Shown here in pieces: positions 47,884 through 57,214 of a DNA stretch of 64,000 nucleotides (the first letter of the stretch is position 1; each line of letters begins with the position of its first letter). Made by a program: the position numbers and the translations under genes. This DNA comes from CAVQMC01 sp963713505 (GTDB lineage Bacteria; Bacteroidota; Ignavibacteria; Ignavibacteriales; Ignavibacteriaceae). Location: the NCBI GenBank assembly GCA_963713505.1, contig CAVQMC010000028.1, positions 62,001 to 126,000 on the forward strand, written 5' to 3'. Below the pieces are notes generated by a model, which was not told where the DNA came from, did no database searches, and worked only from the letters and a program-made list of their open reading frames with translations.

Positions 47884-48855
47884 ATGAAAAGTTTTGGTTC
47901 ACAGTATAAAAATCACTTTACAACTTCCAATTTGGATCGAGCTGCAGATTATAGAAAAGATGATAACTGGATTAAAGAAAAAATTAATAGTAAAAATTCA
48001 AGATTCATTTTAATTAATGATTCAAAAAATTTATTTGAAAACGAAGATTTGATTAAGCCTGTTTACTTGGATTTAAATGAATTAAATTCTCTCAATGTAA
48101 ATTTCAACAATCCGATATTTTTGGGAATTCAAAACGATAAATTTTATTTTGCAATTGAATTAGATAAAAACGAAATTATAAATGAAATTCAAATTAAGAA
48201 AATAGGGAAGTTTATAAATTTAAGAATTGCCGCTCCATTATTAGAACAAAATGATTGTGCATTATTGGGATATGGAAAAGCAATGATTTACTGGCACTAT
48301 AGACATAAATTTTGCGGTATTTGCGGCAATCCAACAGAAAGCAGGGAAGGCGGAAATGTTTTAATTTGCACAAACAAAGAATGTATGCAGCATCATTTTC
48401 CCAGAACAGATCCTGCAATTATTGTCCTAGTTAGTTATGAGAATAAATGTTTATTAGGAAGACAGCCGCAGTGGCCGGAAGGAATTTATTCAACAATTGC
48501 CGGATTTGTTGAACCGGGTGAAAGTTTGGAAGACGCAGTTAAAAGGGAAGTAATGGAAGAAACAAATATTGAATTAACCGAAATAAAATATTTTGCTTCA
48601 CAGCCCTGGCCGTTTCCAAGTTCTTTGATGCTAGGATTCTTTGCAGAAGCAATTAACAATAAAATTGACGTTGAATTAAATGAACTGGAAGATGCGAAGT
48701 GGTTTACCAGGGAGTCTATTATTGATGGATTGAAAAATAATTCATTGAAACTTTCAACAAAATATTCCATTTCATTCAGATTGATCGAAGAGTGGTTTGA
48801 TAAAGATGATACAGAAAATTTAAACAGCTTAGTAGAAAAAACTTATGAAAAGTAA
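47884..48855 (+). CDS. nudC: NAD(+) diphosphatase / RNA deNADding enzyme
   Basis: A 323-residue protein with an N-terminal NudC-type domain and a zinc ribbon (CGICG ... CTNKEC). The Nudix box runs within GFVEPGESLEDAVKREVMEET, and the NudC-specific SQPWPFPSS motif follows. It cleaves NADH/NAD+ and NAD-capped RNA. The ATG at 47884 is preferred over the TTG two codons upstream; neither has a clear ribosome binding site. Single-gene unit. Confidence 0.93.
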   Translation: MKSFGSQYKNHFTTSNLDRAADYRKDDNWIKEKINSKNSRFILINDSKNLFENEDLIKPVYLDLNELNSLNVNFNNPIFLGIQNDKFYFAIELDKNEIINEIQIKKIGKFINLRIAAPLLEQNDCALLGYGKAMIYWHYRHKFCGICGNPTESREGGNVLICTNKECMQHHFPRTDPAIIVLVSYENKCLLGRQPQWPEGIYSTIAGFVEPGESLEDAVKREVMEETNIELTEIKYFASQPWPFPSSLMLGFFAEAINNKIDVELNELEDAKWFTRESIIDGLKNNSLKLSTKYSISFRLIEEWFDKDDTENLNSLVEKTYEK

Positions 48856-48990
48856 AATATTAAAGTTATCAGTAAGATAAATGTAATTTTAATAAGATTT
48901 TTAATGCATTTAACTGAATAATATTGCTTAGAAATAGAATTCCTATTATATTAGCAGTCTAATTTTGAAGAGTTTAACTCTGATAAATAT

Positions 48991-49063
<73 letters not shown>

Positions 49064-49068
49064 CAAAT

Positions 49069-49095
49069 AATCCACGGAAGTGGATTTATTTTTTG
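49069..49095 (+). terminator. Hairpin with T-run between the two tRNA genes
   Basis: Stem AATCCAC/GTGGATT closed by a GGAA tetraloop and followed by TATTTTTTG. It looks like an intrinsic terminator after tRNA-Gly, but the next tRNA begins four bases later, so it may instead be a processing or attenuation hairpin. Confidence 0.6.
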
Positions 49096-49098
49096 TAA

Positions 49099-49172
49099 GG
49101 CGCTGTAGCCAAGTGGTCTAAGGCGAAGGTCTGCAAAACCTTTATTCGTCGGTTCGAATCCGACCGGCGCCT
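49099..49172 (+). tRNA. tRNA-Cys (GCA)
   Basis: A 74-base cloverleaf: acceptor GGCGCTG/CGGCGCC with one T-G pair and the discriminator T expected for Cys, anticodon stem AAGGT/ACCTT with loop CTGCAAA (anticodon GCA), T-arm GTCGG-TTCGAAT-CCGAC. CCA is not encoded. Confidence 0.96.
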
Positions 49173-49585
49173 CGAAACTTAAATTGTAATTTATATTTTT
49201 AAAAATCACCAAAATAGTACTTTACCAAAATAAATAATTCCCAAATACCCAATCATCAGTACAAATCTGAACCATTACATTTTTCTGTAAAACCTTTAGT
49301 TGCCCCTGCTAATAAAGTCATTTTTCAGAAGAAGTCAGATAAATCTTTTATTTAAATTTCTTTAATCCAAAATAATTATTTCCAAATTGCAATACTTGTT
49401 TAATATTTAAGAAAATCAACTGTTTTAAATGTTCATATTGAATTATTATGAGACATAAAATTTTACCTTTTTGTTCAAAAACTAAATAAAAATGTATTGG
49501 CGCGTTAATTGTAAAGATATATTAAAAATAAATTACTGTTTATAAATATTGGATATAAAAGCTGATTGCAGGGAGGGAAAATCCT
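49173..49585. other. Intergenic region after tRNA-Cys
   Basis: 413 bp of AT-rich sequence. The right end contains a sigma-54-like site (49498) and a GGGAGGG ribosome binding site for the STAS gene. The rest shows no gene; a 21-codon minus-strand frame near 49256-49321 is too short to support. Confidence 0.5.
49498..49512 (+). promoter_or_regulatory. Candidate sigma-54-like promoter upstream of the STAS gene
   Basis: TGGCGCGTTAATTGT matches TGGCAC-N5-TTGC except at the fifth base and the final C. It lies 74 bp before the STAS-domain start. A match of this length can arise by chance, so confidence is low. Confidence 0.3.
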
Positions 49586-49966
49586 ATGAAAGACTTCGAA
49601 AAAATATATGACGGTGATGTTCTTATTGAGGTTGTAAATTTAAGCAGAGCAACCTTAAAAGAAGCACAAGAATTTAAAAACATACTTGAATTTGATCTTC
49701 TAAAAAAAGATCAAAAAATTATTATTGATTTAAGTAAATGTGAATTTATGGATTCAACTTTTCTAGGAGTTTTAGTAGTAACTCTGAAAAGATTAACAAA
49801 AATGGGCGGTAAACTTAAAATTATTGAACCTGCATTAATCTCTCATTCTGTTTTAACCTTAACAGAAACTTTAAGAATTTTTGATTCCTACGAAACGAGA
49901 AGAGATGCAATAAATAGTTTCTTCAGGGAAGATAATTCACCGTTAAATTACAGCAATATAGCTTAA
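49586..49966 (+). CDS. STAS-domain protein (anti-anti-sigma factor-like)
   Basis: A 126-residue single-domain protein with the SpoIIAA-type STAS fold. Strand IIIDLSKCEFMDSTFLGVLV contains the conserved D-S pair in which Ser/Thr is phosphorylated by an anti-sigma kinase; GGKLKIIEP follows. It should release a sigma factor or act in a stressosome-like relay, but no RsbW-type kinase or sigma factor is in the window. GGGAGGG precedes the ATG. Confidence 0.85.
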   Translation: MKDFEKIYDGDVLIEVVNLSRATLKEAQEFKNILEFDLLKKDQKIIIDLSKCEFMDSTFLGVLVVTLKRLTKMGGKLKIIEPALISHSVLTLTETLRIFDSYETRRDAINSFFREDNSPLNYSNIA

Positions 49967-50023
49967 TTTTTTAGGACGATTAACAAAGAAGTGTTTCAAA
50001 AATATTTTCCCGCTTTAAAAAAG

Positions 50024-50051
50024 AAGAGCCGCGATTAGCGGCTCTTTTTTT
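50024..50051. terminator. Bidirectional intrinsic terminator
   Basis: Nine-bp stem AAGAGCCGC/GCGGCTCTT with loop GATTA and T7 on the plus strand; A-rich sequence on the other side lets it serve the convergent T9SS gene as well. Confidence 0.88.
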
Positions 50052-50068
50052 ATAACCTATTCCTAATA

Positions 50069-51856
50069 TTATTTCATCAAGATCATTTTCTTTACGGAAG
50101 TATGGTTATCTGATTGTAACTGATAAATGTAAGTTCCGCTAGGTAAATTTGTAGCATCAAAATTAACCTGATGGAAGCCTGCATTTTCAAATCCGTTTAT
50201 TAATGTTCTTATTTCTTGGCCAAGAATATTATAAACAGTCAGTTTAACAACACCTGATTTAATAGTGCTGTATTTAATTGTTGTAGTTGGATTGAACGGA
50301 TTTGGAAAATTTTGTTCTAAACCAAAGTGTAATGGAGGAGTAACCTGTACTTCGATTTCTTTTGAATAATTAGCTTTTCCGTTGAAGTCAACTTGTTTTA
50401 ATCTGTAAGTAAATGTTCCGGGATTAACAGAATTATCAACATATGAATAATCATGTGCTTCGGTAGTTGTTCCTTGACCTCTAACAAATCCGATAGATGC
50501 AAACTGACCGTCAACTGCTTTTCTTTGTATTTCGAAAGTATTATTGTTGGTTTCGGTAGCGGTTGACCAATTCAATACAACATTACCAGCATCATTAGTA
50601 TTTGCTGTAAAAGAGGTCATTTCAACAGGAACTGGAGAAAGATCAGTTACAGTATAATCATCAATGTACATTTCATCAGTTGCAGCAGCACCGAAGAAAT
50701 CATCTCCGCCTAACTGTAAAGAAATTGGAGTTCCACTAGCACCTAATGTCCACTGCCATGAATAAATCATTGTACCGTTATACCAATATTCGGCATTATC
50801 ATTATCAAGATCTACAATTATATCATTTTCAACCCATTGATCAAATACATAGGTAAATGTTGCTGCATTATTTCCACCGGCATTTATTGCAGCAGCTCCG
50901 CCTGCATTGAAATAAACTTCTAATCCCCATTCAGAGCTATTTCCATTGAATAATGCTAATGCATTAAAATAACCAGTTTTTCCAGTAGGAATATAATTAT
51001 AAAGGGTAATTTGATATTTACCGCTTGTATAGTTATCAATAGGATGTACAAGGTCATTATTCTGAACTATTACTGCAGAATTAGATCCGCTGTGAGCATA
51101 ATTACTGGAAACATTCGGGTCGGTAGTTGCACTGCAAGGACTTAAATCCCAAGTTGTCCAATCAGTTGGGTTTTGGCAGGCAACTTGCTGACCAGCTATA
51201 TAAGAATCAAAGTTATCTGAGAATACTACTGTTCCGCCGCCGCCAGGATTAGTTTCTACAACTGCGCGAATATTCCAATTATAGTTTAAACCAAAATCAT
51301 TTAAATGCTGCCATGCACCTGAATCATTTACATAATCTCCGTCAGGATCTGCAGGACCGGCATCCACACCAAATGGAAAACTAGCTGCTGTAGCGTCTTC
51401 TACCTGTAAACATACCCATAAATCATTTCCGGAGATCGGAATATAAGAATCTAACTCAACTTGATTCCAATCACCTACTGTTAGAGTAGTTAGATCTAAT
51501 GGTTGAGTAAGTAAAAGAGTACCAGGATCCGTTGCAGTACCGGCATCATAAATCATAATTGTTAAGCCAGTTGCTGCTTGAGTATAGTGAAATTTTACAT
51601 ATTGTAATTCACCGCCGGTATAAGCACTCATTACATCGGCTCTAAATTTTGCACCACCTATAAAAGTAGTTCCGCCGTCACCAACTGAGTTGCCGGCATT
51701 GTCGCCATCATAATGTACTTCCACTAAATCAGCAGGGGACTGTGGAATATTATTTGAACTTTGGCCATGATGTAGAGCAAAGTTCTGGCTAAAGCCAAAT
51801 GAATAAAAAATGAAAGAAAAAAGAATTGAAAAAAGGAAACGGTTGAAATATTTCAT
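50069..51856 (-). CDS. Large T9SS cargo protein with two beta domains
   Basis: A 595-residue secreted protein with a signal peptide (cleavage near FGFSQ). Domain one (about 40-205) is beta-rich (GGAKFRADVMSAYTGGELQY, then DLWVCLQVED). Domain two (about 210-400) resembles a LamG/jelly-roll sandwich (VFSDNFDSYIAGQ, MYIDDYTVTD). An Fn3-like spacer and a type IX sorting domain (LEQNFPNPFNPTTTIKY) complete it. It is surface-exposed or released. GGGAGG lies before the ATG, and a strong terminator follows the stop. Confidence 0.86.
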   Translation of the reverse strand: MKYFNRFLFSILFSFIFYSFGFSQNFALHHGQSSNNIPQSPADLVEVHYDGDNAGNSVGDGGTTFIGGAKFRADVMSAYTGGELQYVKFHYTQAATGLTIMIYDAGTATDPGTLLLTQPLDLTTLTVGDWNQVELDSYIPISGNDLWVCLQVEDATAASFPFGVDAGPADPDGDYVNDSGAWQHLNDFGLNYNWNIRAVVETNPGGGGTVVFSDNFDSYIAGQQVACQNPTDWTTWDLSPCSATTDPNVSSNYAHSGSNSAVIVQNNDLVHPIDNYTSGKYQITLYNYIPTGKTGYFNALALFNGNSSEWGLEVYFNAGGAAAINAGGNNAATFTYVFDQWVENDIIVDLDNDNAEYWYNGTMIYSWQWTLGASGTPISLQLGGDDFFGAAATDEMYIDDYTVTDLSPVPVEMTSFTANTNDAGNVVLNWSTATETNNNTFEIQRKAVDGQFASIGFVRGQGTTTEAHDYSYVDNSVNPGTFTYRLKQVDFNGKANYSKEIEVQVTPPLHFGLEQNFPNPFNPTTTIKYSTIKSGVVKLTVYNILGQEIRTLINGFENAGFHQVNFDATNLPSGTYIYQLQSDNHTSVKKMILMK

Positions 51857-52049
51857 GTAACCTCCCTTTGGTTAGTATAATTAATTTAGAGTTTAAATAA
51901 CCCACAATTAGGTTTTAAAAGTTGTCATTTGCCCACTTAAATTATTTACTACAGAATAATACAAGACAAATGTAAACCTAGGTTTAAGATAAGAAAAATT
52001 TTTAATATTTAGCAATAAAAAAAAATAAAAAAATCAACATAAAAATTAA

Positions 52050-52565
52050 TTATTTCCTTGCACCATGCATAAAACCTCTGTATGGAAGTGAAGACTGAAC
52101 ATTTATAAATGCCTCATTATCGAACGATTCAACTAATGAGATTACCTTTTTTTGAGTACGTCTTGGTGTAATTACTACAATGATTGACATTCCGCCGCTT
52201 CCTCCTTCAGCAGGTAATATGGTTACTCCCTGTTTCAATTTGCGAAGACCGGCTGCAATTTTATCTGTAAAATGCTTTGATATAATATTTAACTGTACAT
52301 ATCCTAATCCTATTTTTTGTTCCAGTGTAATACCCAAAATATTTCCAATAGCAAATCCTGTCGCATAGCCGAATAAATTAATTAAGTTTTCTAAATTCTG
52401 CATAATAAATCTTATTGCAAAAATCCAAATGAGCACTTCAAAAAAACCGGCTGCTCCGGCTAAATATTTTCTTCCTTGAACCACTAAAATAGTTCTCATT
52501 GTTCCAATGGATACATCGCAAATCCTCATCAGCATTATTAATAATGCTGTCAAAACATTTTCCAT
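52050..52565 (-). CDS. UPF0316/DUF2179 membrane protein
   Basis: A 171-residue protein with three N-terminal membrane helices (MLMRICDVSIGTMRTILVVQ, then EVLIWIFAIRFIM, GYATGFAIGNILG) and a C-terminal cytoplasmic DUF2179-like domain (VTILPAEGGSGGMSIIVVI). This fits the UPF0316 family, whose function is unknown. GGAG precedes the ATG. It is divergent from the pcm-miaA pair. Confidence 0.85.
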   Translation of the reverse strand: MENVLTALLIMLMRICDVSIGTMRTILVVQGRKYLAGAAGFFEVLIWIFAIRFIMQNLENLINLFGYATGFAIGNILGITLEQKIGLGYVQLNIISKHFTDKIAAGLRKLKQGVTILPAEGGSGGMSIIVVITPRRTQKKVISLVESFDNEAFINVQSSLPYRGFMHGARK

Positions 52566-52656
52566 TTTACTGCTCCTAATTAATCATTTTAAAAATGACT
52601 AAATTAAAATTAATCAATTAATATTTTATCTTTGTATTACAAAATTAAATAAATTT

Positions 52657-53295
52657 ATGTACGAAGTACCAAGACAAGAATTAATAGAAAAATTAAGAAA
52701 AAAAGGCATTGAAGATGAAAAAGTCCTCAATGCAATTAATAAAGTAGAAAGGCATTTGTTTGTTCCAAAAGCAATGGAAATGCATGCTTATAAAGATATT
52801 GCTTTACCAATTGGATTCGGACAAACCATTTCTCAGCCTTATACAGTTGCTTATATGACTCAGCTTTTAAATGTTAACCAAGATGATAAAATTCTAGAGA
52901 TTGGAACCGGTTCAGGTTATCAAGCTGCCGTATTGTATGAAATGGGAGCAAGAGTTTTTACTATTGAAAGAAATTTTGACCTTTACAATCAGACCAGCAG
53001 GTTGTTTGATAAATTATTTGTAAGAGTCCATGCTAAATGCGGCGATGGCACAATCGGCTGGGAAGAGTTTGCTCCTTATCAAGGAATAATTGTAACTGCC
53101 GGTTCACCTTCAGTTCCTCAATCCTTAAAAAAACAATTGGATATAGGAGGAAATTTAGTAATACCTGTTGGAGATAAAAAAACTCAAAAACTTAAAATGA
53201 TTAAAAAAATAGACCAAGATGAGTTTGAAATTACTAACATTCCGGAATTTACTTTTGTACCATTAATAGGCAGAGAAGGTTGGAACGGAAAGTAA
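52657..53295 (+). CDS. pcm: Protein-L-isoaspartate O-methyltransferase
   Basis: A 212-residue enzyme with the PCMT pattern: IALPIGFGQTISQPYTVAYM, the AdoMet loop ILEIGTGSGYQAAVL and a late IIVTAGSPSVPQSL segment. It methylates isoaspartyl residues in aged proteins to start their repair. Its last 16 bases overlap the start of miaA, indicating a two-gene transcript. Confidence 0.95.
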   Translation: MYEVPRQELIEKLRKKGIEDEKVLNAINKVERHLFVPKAMEMHAYKDIALPIGFGQTISQPYTVAYMTQLLNVNQDDKILEIGTGSGYQAAVLYEMGARVFTIERNFDLYNQTSRLFDKLFVRVHAKCGDGTIGWEEFAPYQGIIVTAGSPSVPQSLKKQLDIGGNLVIPVGDKKTQKLKMIKKIDQDEFEITNIPEFTFVPLIGREGWNGK

Positions 53296-54200
53296 TTGTA
53301 ATAGTCGGTCCGACTTGTTCCGGTAAATCAAAACTAGGTATTGATTTAGCAAAAAAATTAAATGGGGAAATCATTTCTGCAGACAGCCGTCAGTTTTATA
53401 AATATTTAAATATCGGGACTGCTAAACCTTCCTTAAAAGAATTACAAAAAATAAAACATCATTTAATTGATTTTTTAGATCCCGCTCAAGATTACAACGT
53501 TAACAAATTTGAAAATGATTCAATTAAAATAATAGAAGAATTGCATCGTAAAAATATTCAGCCAATAGTGATCGGAGGTTCAGGTTTATATTTAAAGGCG
53601 TTAATTGACGGAATATTTGATGAAGTCGATACTGATGAAAAAATAAGAGAAGAGTTGCTTGAAAAAAGAAAAAAATACGGCAATGAATATCTTTATAATG
53701 AATTAAAAAAAATCGATCCGGAAAGTGCATCAAAAATGCTTCCGCAAAACTGGAAAAGAGTAATTAGGGCAATCGAAGTTTTTAAGTTAACCGGAAAACC
53801 AATTTGGATGCACCAAAAAAATCATAAAAGAAATATCGATATAAATTTTTTACAATTCGGTTTGAATTGGGATAGAGAAATATTATATAAAAGAATAGAA
53901 GACCGTGTTGATGCAATGATTGAAAATGGATTAGTAGACGAAGTTAAAAACATATTAAAACTGGGATATAATAAAAACTTAAATGCTTTAAATACAGTCG
54001 GATATAAAGAAATTATTTCTTATTTGAATGAAGAAATCTCTTTAGAAAGAGCGATAGAATTAATAAAAAGAAATACTCGCCGTTATGCTAAAAGACAAAT
54101 GACCTGGTTTAATAAAGATAAAAGAATAAGTTGGATTACTTTAAATAGTGATATAAACTTCGAAAATTGTATCAATATTATCTCGAAAGAAATTAAATAA
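53280..54200 (+). CDS. miaA: tRNA dimethylallyltransferase
   Basis: A 306-residue enzyme with the nucleotide-binding loop GPTCSGKSKLG, DSRQFYKYLNIGTAKPS with the catalytic Asp, and IGGSGLYLKALIDG. It adds the dimethylallyl group to A37 of tRNAs that read U-starting codons. The start is a TTG inside the pcm coding end, with AGAAGG before it. Length is normal for the family. Confidence 0.95.
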   Translation: MERKVIVIVGPTCSGKSKLGIDLAKKLNGEIISADSRQFYKYLNIGTAKPSLKELQKIKHHLIDFLDPAQDYNVNKFENDSIKIIEELHRKNIQPIVIGGSGLYLKALIDGIFDEVDTDEKIREELLEKRKKYGNEYLYNELKKIDPESASKMLPQNWKRVIRAIEVFKLTGKPIWMHQKNHKRNIDINFLQFGLNWDREILYKRIEDRVDAMIENGLVDEVKNILKLGYNKNLNALNTVGYKEIISYLNEEISLERAIELIKRNTRRYAKRQMTWFNKDKRISWITLNSDINFENCINIISKEIK

Positions 54201-54380
54201 AAAATATCGATGTATTGGACATCCTTTAAGTATTCAATATAAGTTTGTAATTTAAAACCGAGAAATTTATATTTCTATTCTTAATGATGTTATTTAACAT
54301 CTTTTATCAAATAACAAAGATTATTACTTTAATTTATAAGATGAAGTACAATCTTTAATAAAAATTTGGAGAATTATTAA

Positions 54381-55751
54381 TTGAAAGATAAAATTAGAAT
54401 TGCTTCCGGTCAGGGCTTTTGGGGAGATTTAATTGATGCACCTTATATGCAAGTAACTAAAGGAGATATCGATTATCTTGTAATGGATTATCTTGCCGAA
54501 GTAACTATGTCCATTTTGCAGAAACAGAGAATGAAAAACCCCGAATTTGGTTATGCAAAAGATCTTCCGGAATTAATGAAAAGAATACTTCCGATAACTA
54601 CAGAGAAAAATATTAAAGTAATTACAAACGGCGGCGGAGTTAATCCGGTAGCTTGTGCTGATGCAATTCTTGAAGCGGCTAAAAGTTTAAATATAAAAAA
54701 TCTTAAAGTTGCCGTAGTTCTTGGTGATGATATTTTAAATAGATTAGATGATATTTTTCAATCCGGATGCGAATTAAAAAACATGGAAACCGGTGAATCT
54801 TTAAAATCATATAAAGATAAACTGGTTAGTGCAAATGTTTACTTCGGCGCTTTCCCAATTGTCGAGGCTCTTCAAAAAGGTGCGGATATTGTAATTACCG
54901 GAAGAACAACCGATACAGGATTAACATTAGCTCCAATGATTTATGAATTCGGCTGGAAAAAAGATAATTATGATTTGATGGCAGCCGGAACTGTTGCCGG
55001 TCATATATTAGAATGCGGAGCACAGTCCTCAGGCGGTAATTTTTTAGGTGATTGGCAATCGATAGAAAACATGGCTGAAATTGGTTTTCCAATTGCAGAA
55101 GCATTTCCGAACGGAGATGTTATTATAACTAAACATGAGAATACAGGCGGAAAAGTTTCTTTTGAAACAGTCGCCGAACAACTGGTTTATGAAATCGGTG
55201 ATCCAAAATCTTACATAACTCCTGACTGTATTGCGGATTTTACTTCAATAAAACTTGAAGATTTAGGAAACAATAAAGTTAAGGTCTTCAATGTTAAAGG
55301 AATGAAAGAAACAGATTCTTATAAAGTTTCTTGTTCTTATGCAGACGGATATTCCGCAGTAGGTTCATTAACATATTCCTGGCCTGATGCACTTACAAAA
55401 GCTAAAGCCGCAGATAAAATACTTAGACAAAGATTGAAAAATTTGGGTTTGCAGTTTGATGAAATAAGATCGGAGCTAGTTGGATATAATTCAACTCACG
55501 GTCCGCTTTCAACAGAAATTGAAGAAGATAGTATAAACGAAATAATGCTGAGATTTGCCGTACGTTCCAAAGATTTTAATTCTGTAAAAAGATTCGGAAT
55601 GGAAATAGCTCCGCTTATACTAACCGGTCCCCCTAGTGTTACAGGTTTTGCAGGCGGAAGACCAAAACCAAGCGAAGTAATTGCATATTGGCCTGCTTTA
55701 ATTCCCAAAAACTTAGTTACACCTGAAGTTAAAATATTGGAGTTGAAATAA
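54381..55751 (+). CDS. AtuA-like DUF1446 protein (acyclic terpene utilisation family)
   Basis: A 456-residue protein of the AtuA/DUF1446 family: IRIASGQGFWGDLIDAP, ITNGGGVNPVACADAIL, and VITGRTTDTGLTLAPMIYEF. In Pseudomonas, AtuA is needed for growth on acyclic terpenes, but the enzymatic step is not settled. The start is a TTG preceded by TTGGAG. Its stop overlaps the next ATG by one base, so it is coupled with the small AtuA-like partner that in other species is its C-terminal domain. Confidence 0.85.
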   Translation: MKDKIRIASGQGFWGDLIDAPYMQVTKGDIDYLVMDYLAEVTMSILQKQRMKNPEFGYAKDLPELMKRILPITTEKNIKVITNGGGVNPVACADAILEAAKSLNIKNLKVAVVLGDDILNRLDDIFQSGCELKNMETGESLKSYKDKLVSANVYFGAFPIVEALQKGADIVITGRTTDTGLTLAPMIYEFGWKKDNYDLMAAGTVAGHILECGAQSSGGNFLGDWQSIENMAEIGFPIAEAFPNGDVIITKHENTGGKVSFETVAEQLVYEIGDPKSYITPDCIADFTSIKLEDLGNNKVKVFNVKGMKETDSYKVSCSYADGYSAVGSLTYSWPDALTKAKAADKILRQRLKNLGLQFDEIRSELVGYNSTHGPLSTEIEEDSINEIMLRFAVRSKDFNSVKRFGMEIAPLILTGPPSVTGFAGGRPKPSEVIAYWPALIPKNLVTPEVKILELK

Positions 55752-56062
55752 TGAAAGTAAAATTATTAAATATTGCACACGGAAGAAGCGGAGATAAAGG
55801 CGACGCAGCAAATATTGGTATAATTGCTTATGATGATAAAGGCTTTGAAATAATCCGTAAACATTTAACTAAAGAAGTAGTTAAGAAACATTTCGAAGGG
55901 ATTTGTTTCGGAGAAATAGAAAGATATGAACTGCCGAATCTCCGAGCATTAAATTTTCTTCTTCATAATACTTTAGGCGGCGGAGGAACAGTTTCATTAA
56001 AACATGATGCACAGGGAAAAACATTAGCTGCTGCATTATTAAGAATGGAACTCGAAGTTTAA
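55751..56062 (+). CDS. AtuA-like C-terminal domain protein
   Basis: A 103-residue protein matching the small domain fused behind DUF1446 in full-length AtuA: LNIAHGRSGDKGDAANIGII, then NFLLHNTLGGGGTVSL. It starts inside the TAA stop of the upstream gene (TAATG), so both are made together and probably form one complex. Splitting of the two domains into adjacent genes is the notable point. Confidence 0.85.
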   Translation: MKVKLLNIAHGRSGDKGDAANIGIIAYDDKGFEIIRKHLTKEVVKKHFEGICFGEIERYELPNLRALNFLLHNTLGGGGTVSLKHDAQGKTLAAALLRMELEV

Positions 56063-56104
56063 AATTCATTACAATAAATAGAAAATTAAGAAAGAAAAAT
56101 CTTT

Positions 56105-57206
56105 ATGTACGATGATGAATTAAAACAAGTAAACGAATATCAGAAAAGAATTGATAATCTAAGAGGTTATCTTTGACGTCGATACAAAAGAATCAAAAAT
56201 AAGAGAACTCCAAAGCATCACTACCGAGCCCGGTTTCTGGGACGATCAAATAAAAGCACAAAAAATTCTGCAGCAAATTAAATCTTTAGAAAATTGGGTT
56301 GAACTCTGGAAAAATGTTAATGATAAAGCTCAAAATTTAAAAGATATAATTCAGCTTGCAAAGGCAGAAGAAGACGAATCATTTTATAATGACGTTGAAA
56401 AAGAACTAAAAGATTTGGATGAGGAAGTTGAAAATGCTGAGTTTAAAAATATGCTCAGCGGAAAAGATGATTCTAAAAATTGTATATTAACAATTCATTC
56501 CGGAGCAGGCGGAACCGAAGCACAGGATTGGGCTGATATGTTGATGAGAATGTATTTAAGATGGGGAGAACAAAATGATTTTAAAATGACTATTGTTGAT
56601 ATTTTAGAAGGTGATGGTGCAGGGATAAAAAGTGCAACAATAGAAGTTGAAGGTGAATTTGCATACGGTTATTTAAAAGCTGAAAACGGTGTTCATCGTT
56701 TAGTTAGAATTTCACCTTTCGATGCAAATAAAAGAAGACATACATCATTCGCTTCTGTTTTTGTAATTCCCGAAGTTGATGATACAATTGAAATAGATAT
56801 AAATCCTGCAGACCTAAGAGTTGATACTTATAGATCCGGTGGTAAAGGCGGACAAAATGTAAATAAAGTTGAAACTGCAGTTAGAATTACTCATTTACCT
56901 ACAGGAACTGTGGCTGCTTGCCAAAGCGAACGTTCACAGCTTCAAAACAGAACGAATGCAATGAAGCTTTTAAAATCTAAACTTTATCAAATTGAATTGG
57001 AAAAACAAACTGCCGAAATGGATGAAGTTGAAAAAAGTAAAATGAAGATTGAATGGGGAAGTCAAATCCGTTCTTATGTTTTTCATCCTTATAATATGGT
57101 TAAAGATCATAGGACAAATATTGAAACTTCCGATGTGCAAAGTGTGATGGATGGTGATATTAATAAATTTATAAGAGCATATTTATTAAAAGCCAGTCAG
57201 AATTAA
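56105..57206 (+). CDS. prfB: Peptide chain release factor 2, with programmed +1 frameshift
   Basis: Translation starts at 56105, reads 23 codons and meets an in-frame TGA at 56174-56176. After a +1 shift at CTT-T the frame continues at 56175 as DVDTKESKI to the stop at 57206, giving 366 residues, the usual RF2 size. The stop-codon recognition tripeptide SPF lies in RISPFDANKRRH, and the peptidyl-transferase GGQ lies in SGGKGGQNVNKVE. RF2 releases peptides at UGA and UAA; low RF2 slows release at its own UGA and favours the shift. Confidence 0.96.
56161..56177 (+). promoter_or_regulatory. prfB autoregulatory +1 frameshift signal
   Basis: An internal Shine-Dalgarno-like AAGAGG (56161-56166) is followed by TTAT, then the slippery CTT-TGA-C (56171-56177). 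This matches the conserved E. coli arrangement in order and spacing. Confidence 0.92.
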
Positions 57207-57214
57207 TTTTATAA

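Noticed and set aside
49256..49321. A 21-codon minus-strand frame (MTLLAGATKGF) downstream of tRNA-Cys
   Set aside because: Very short, no upstream ribosome site or promoter; chance open frame is likely.
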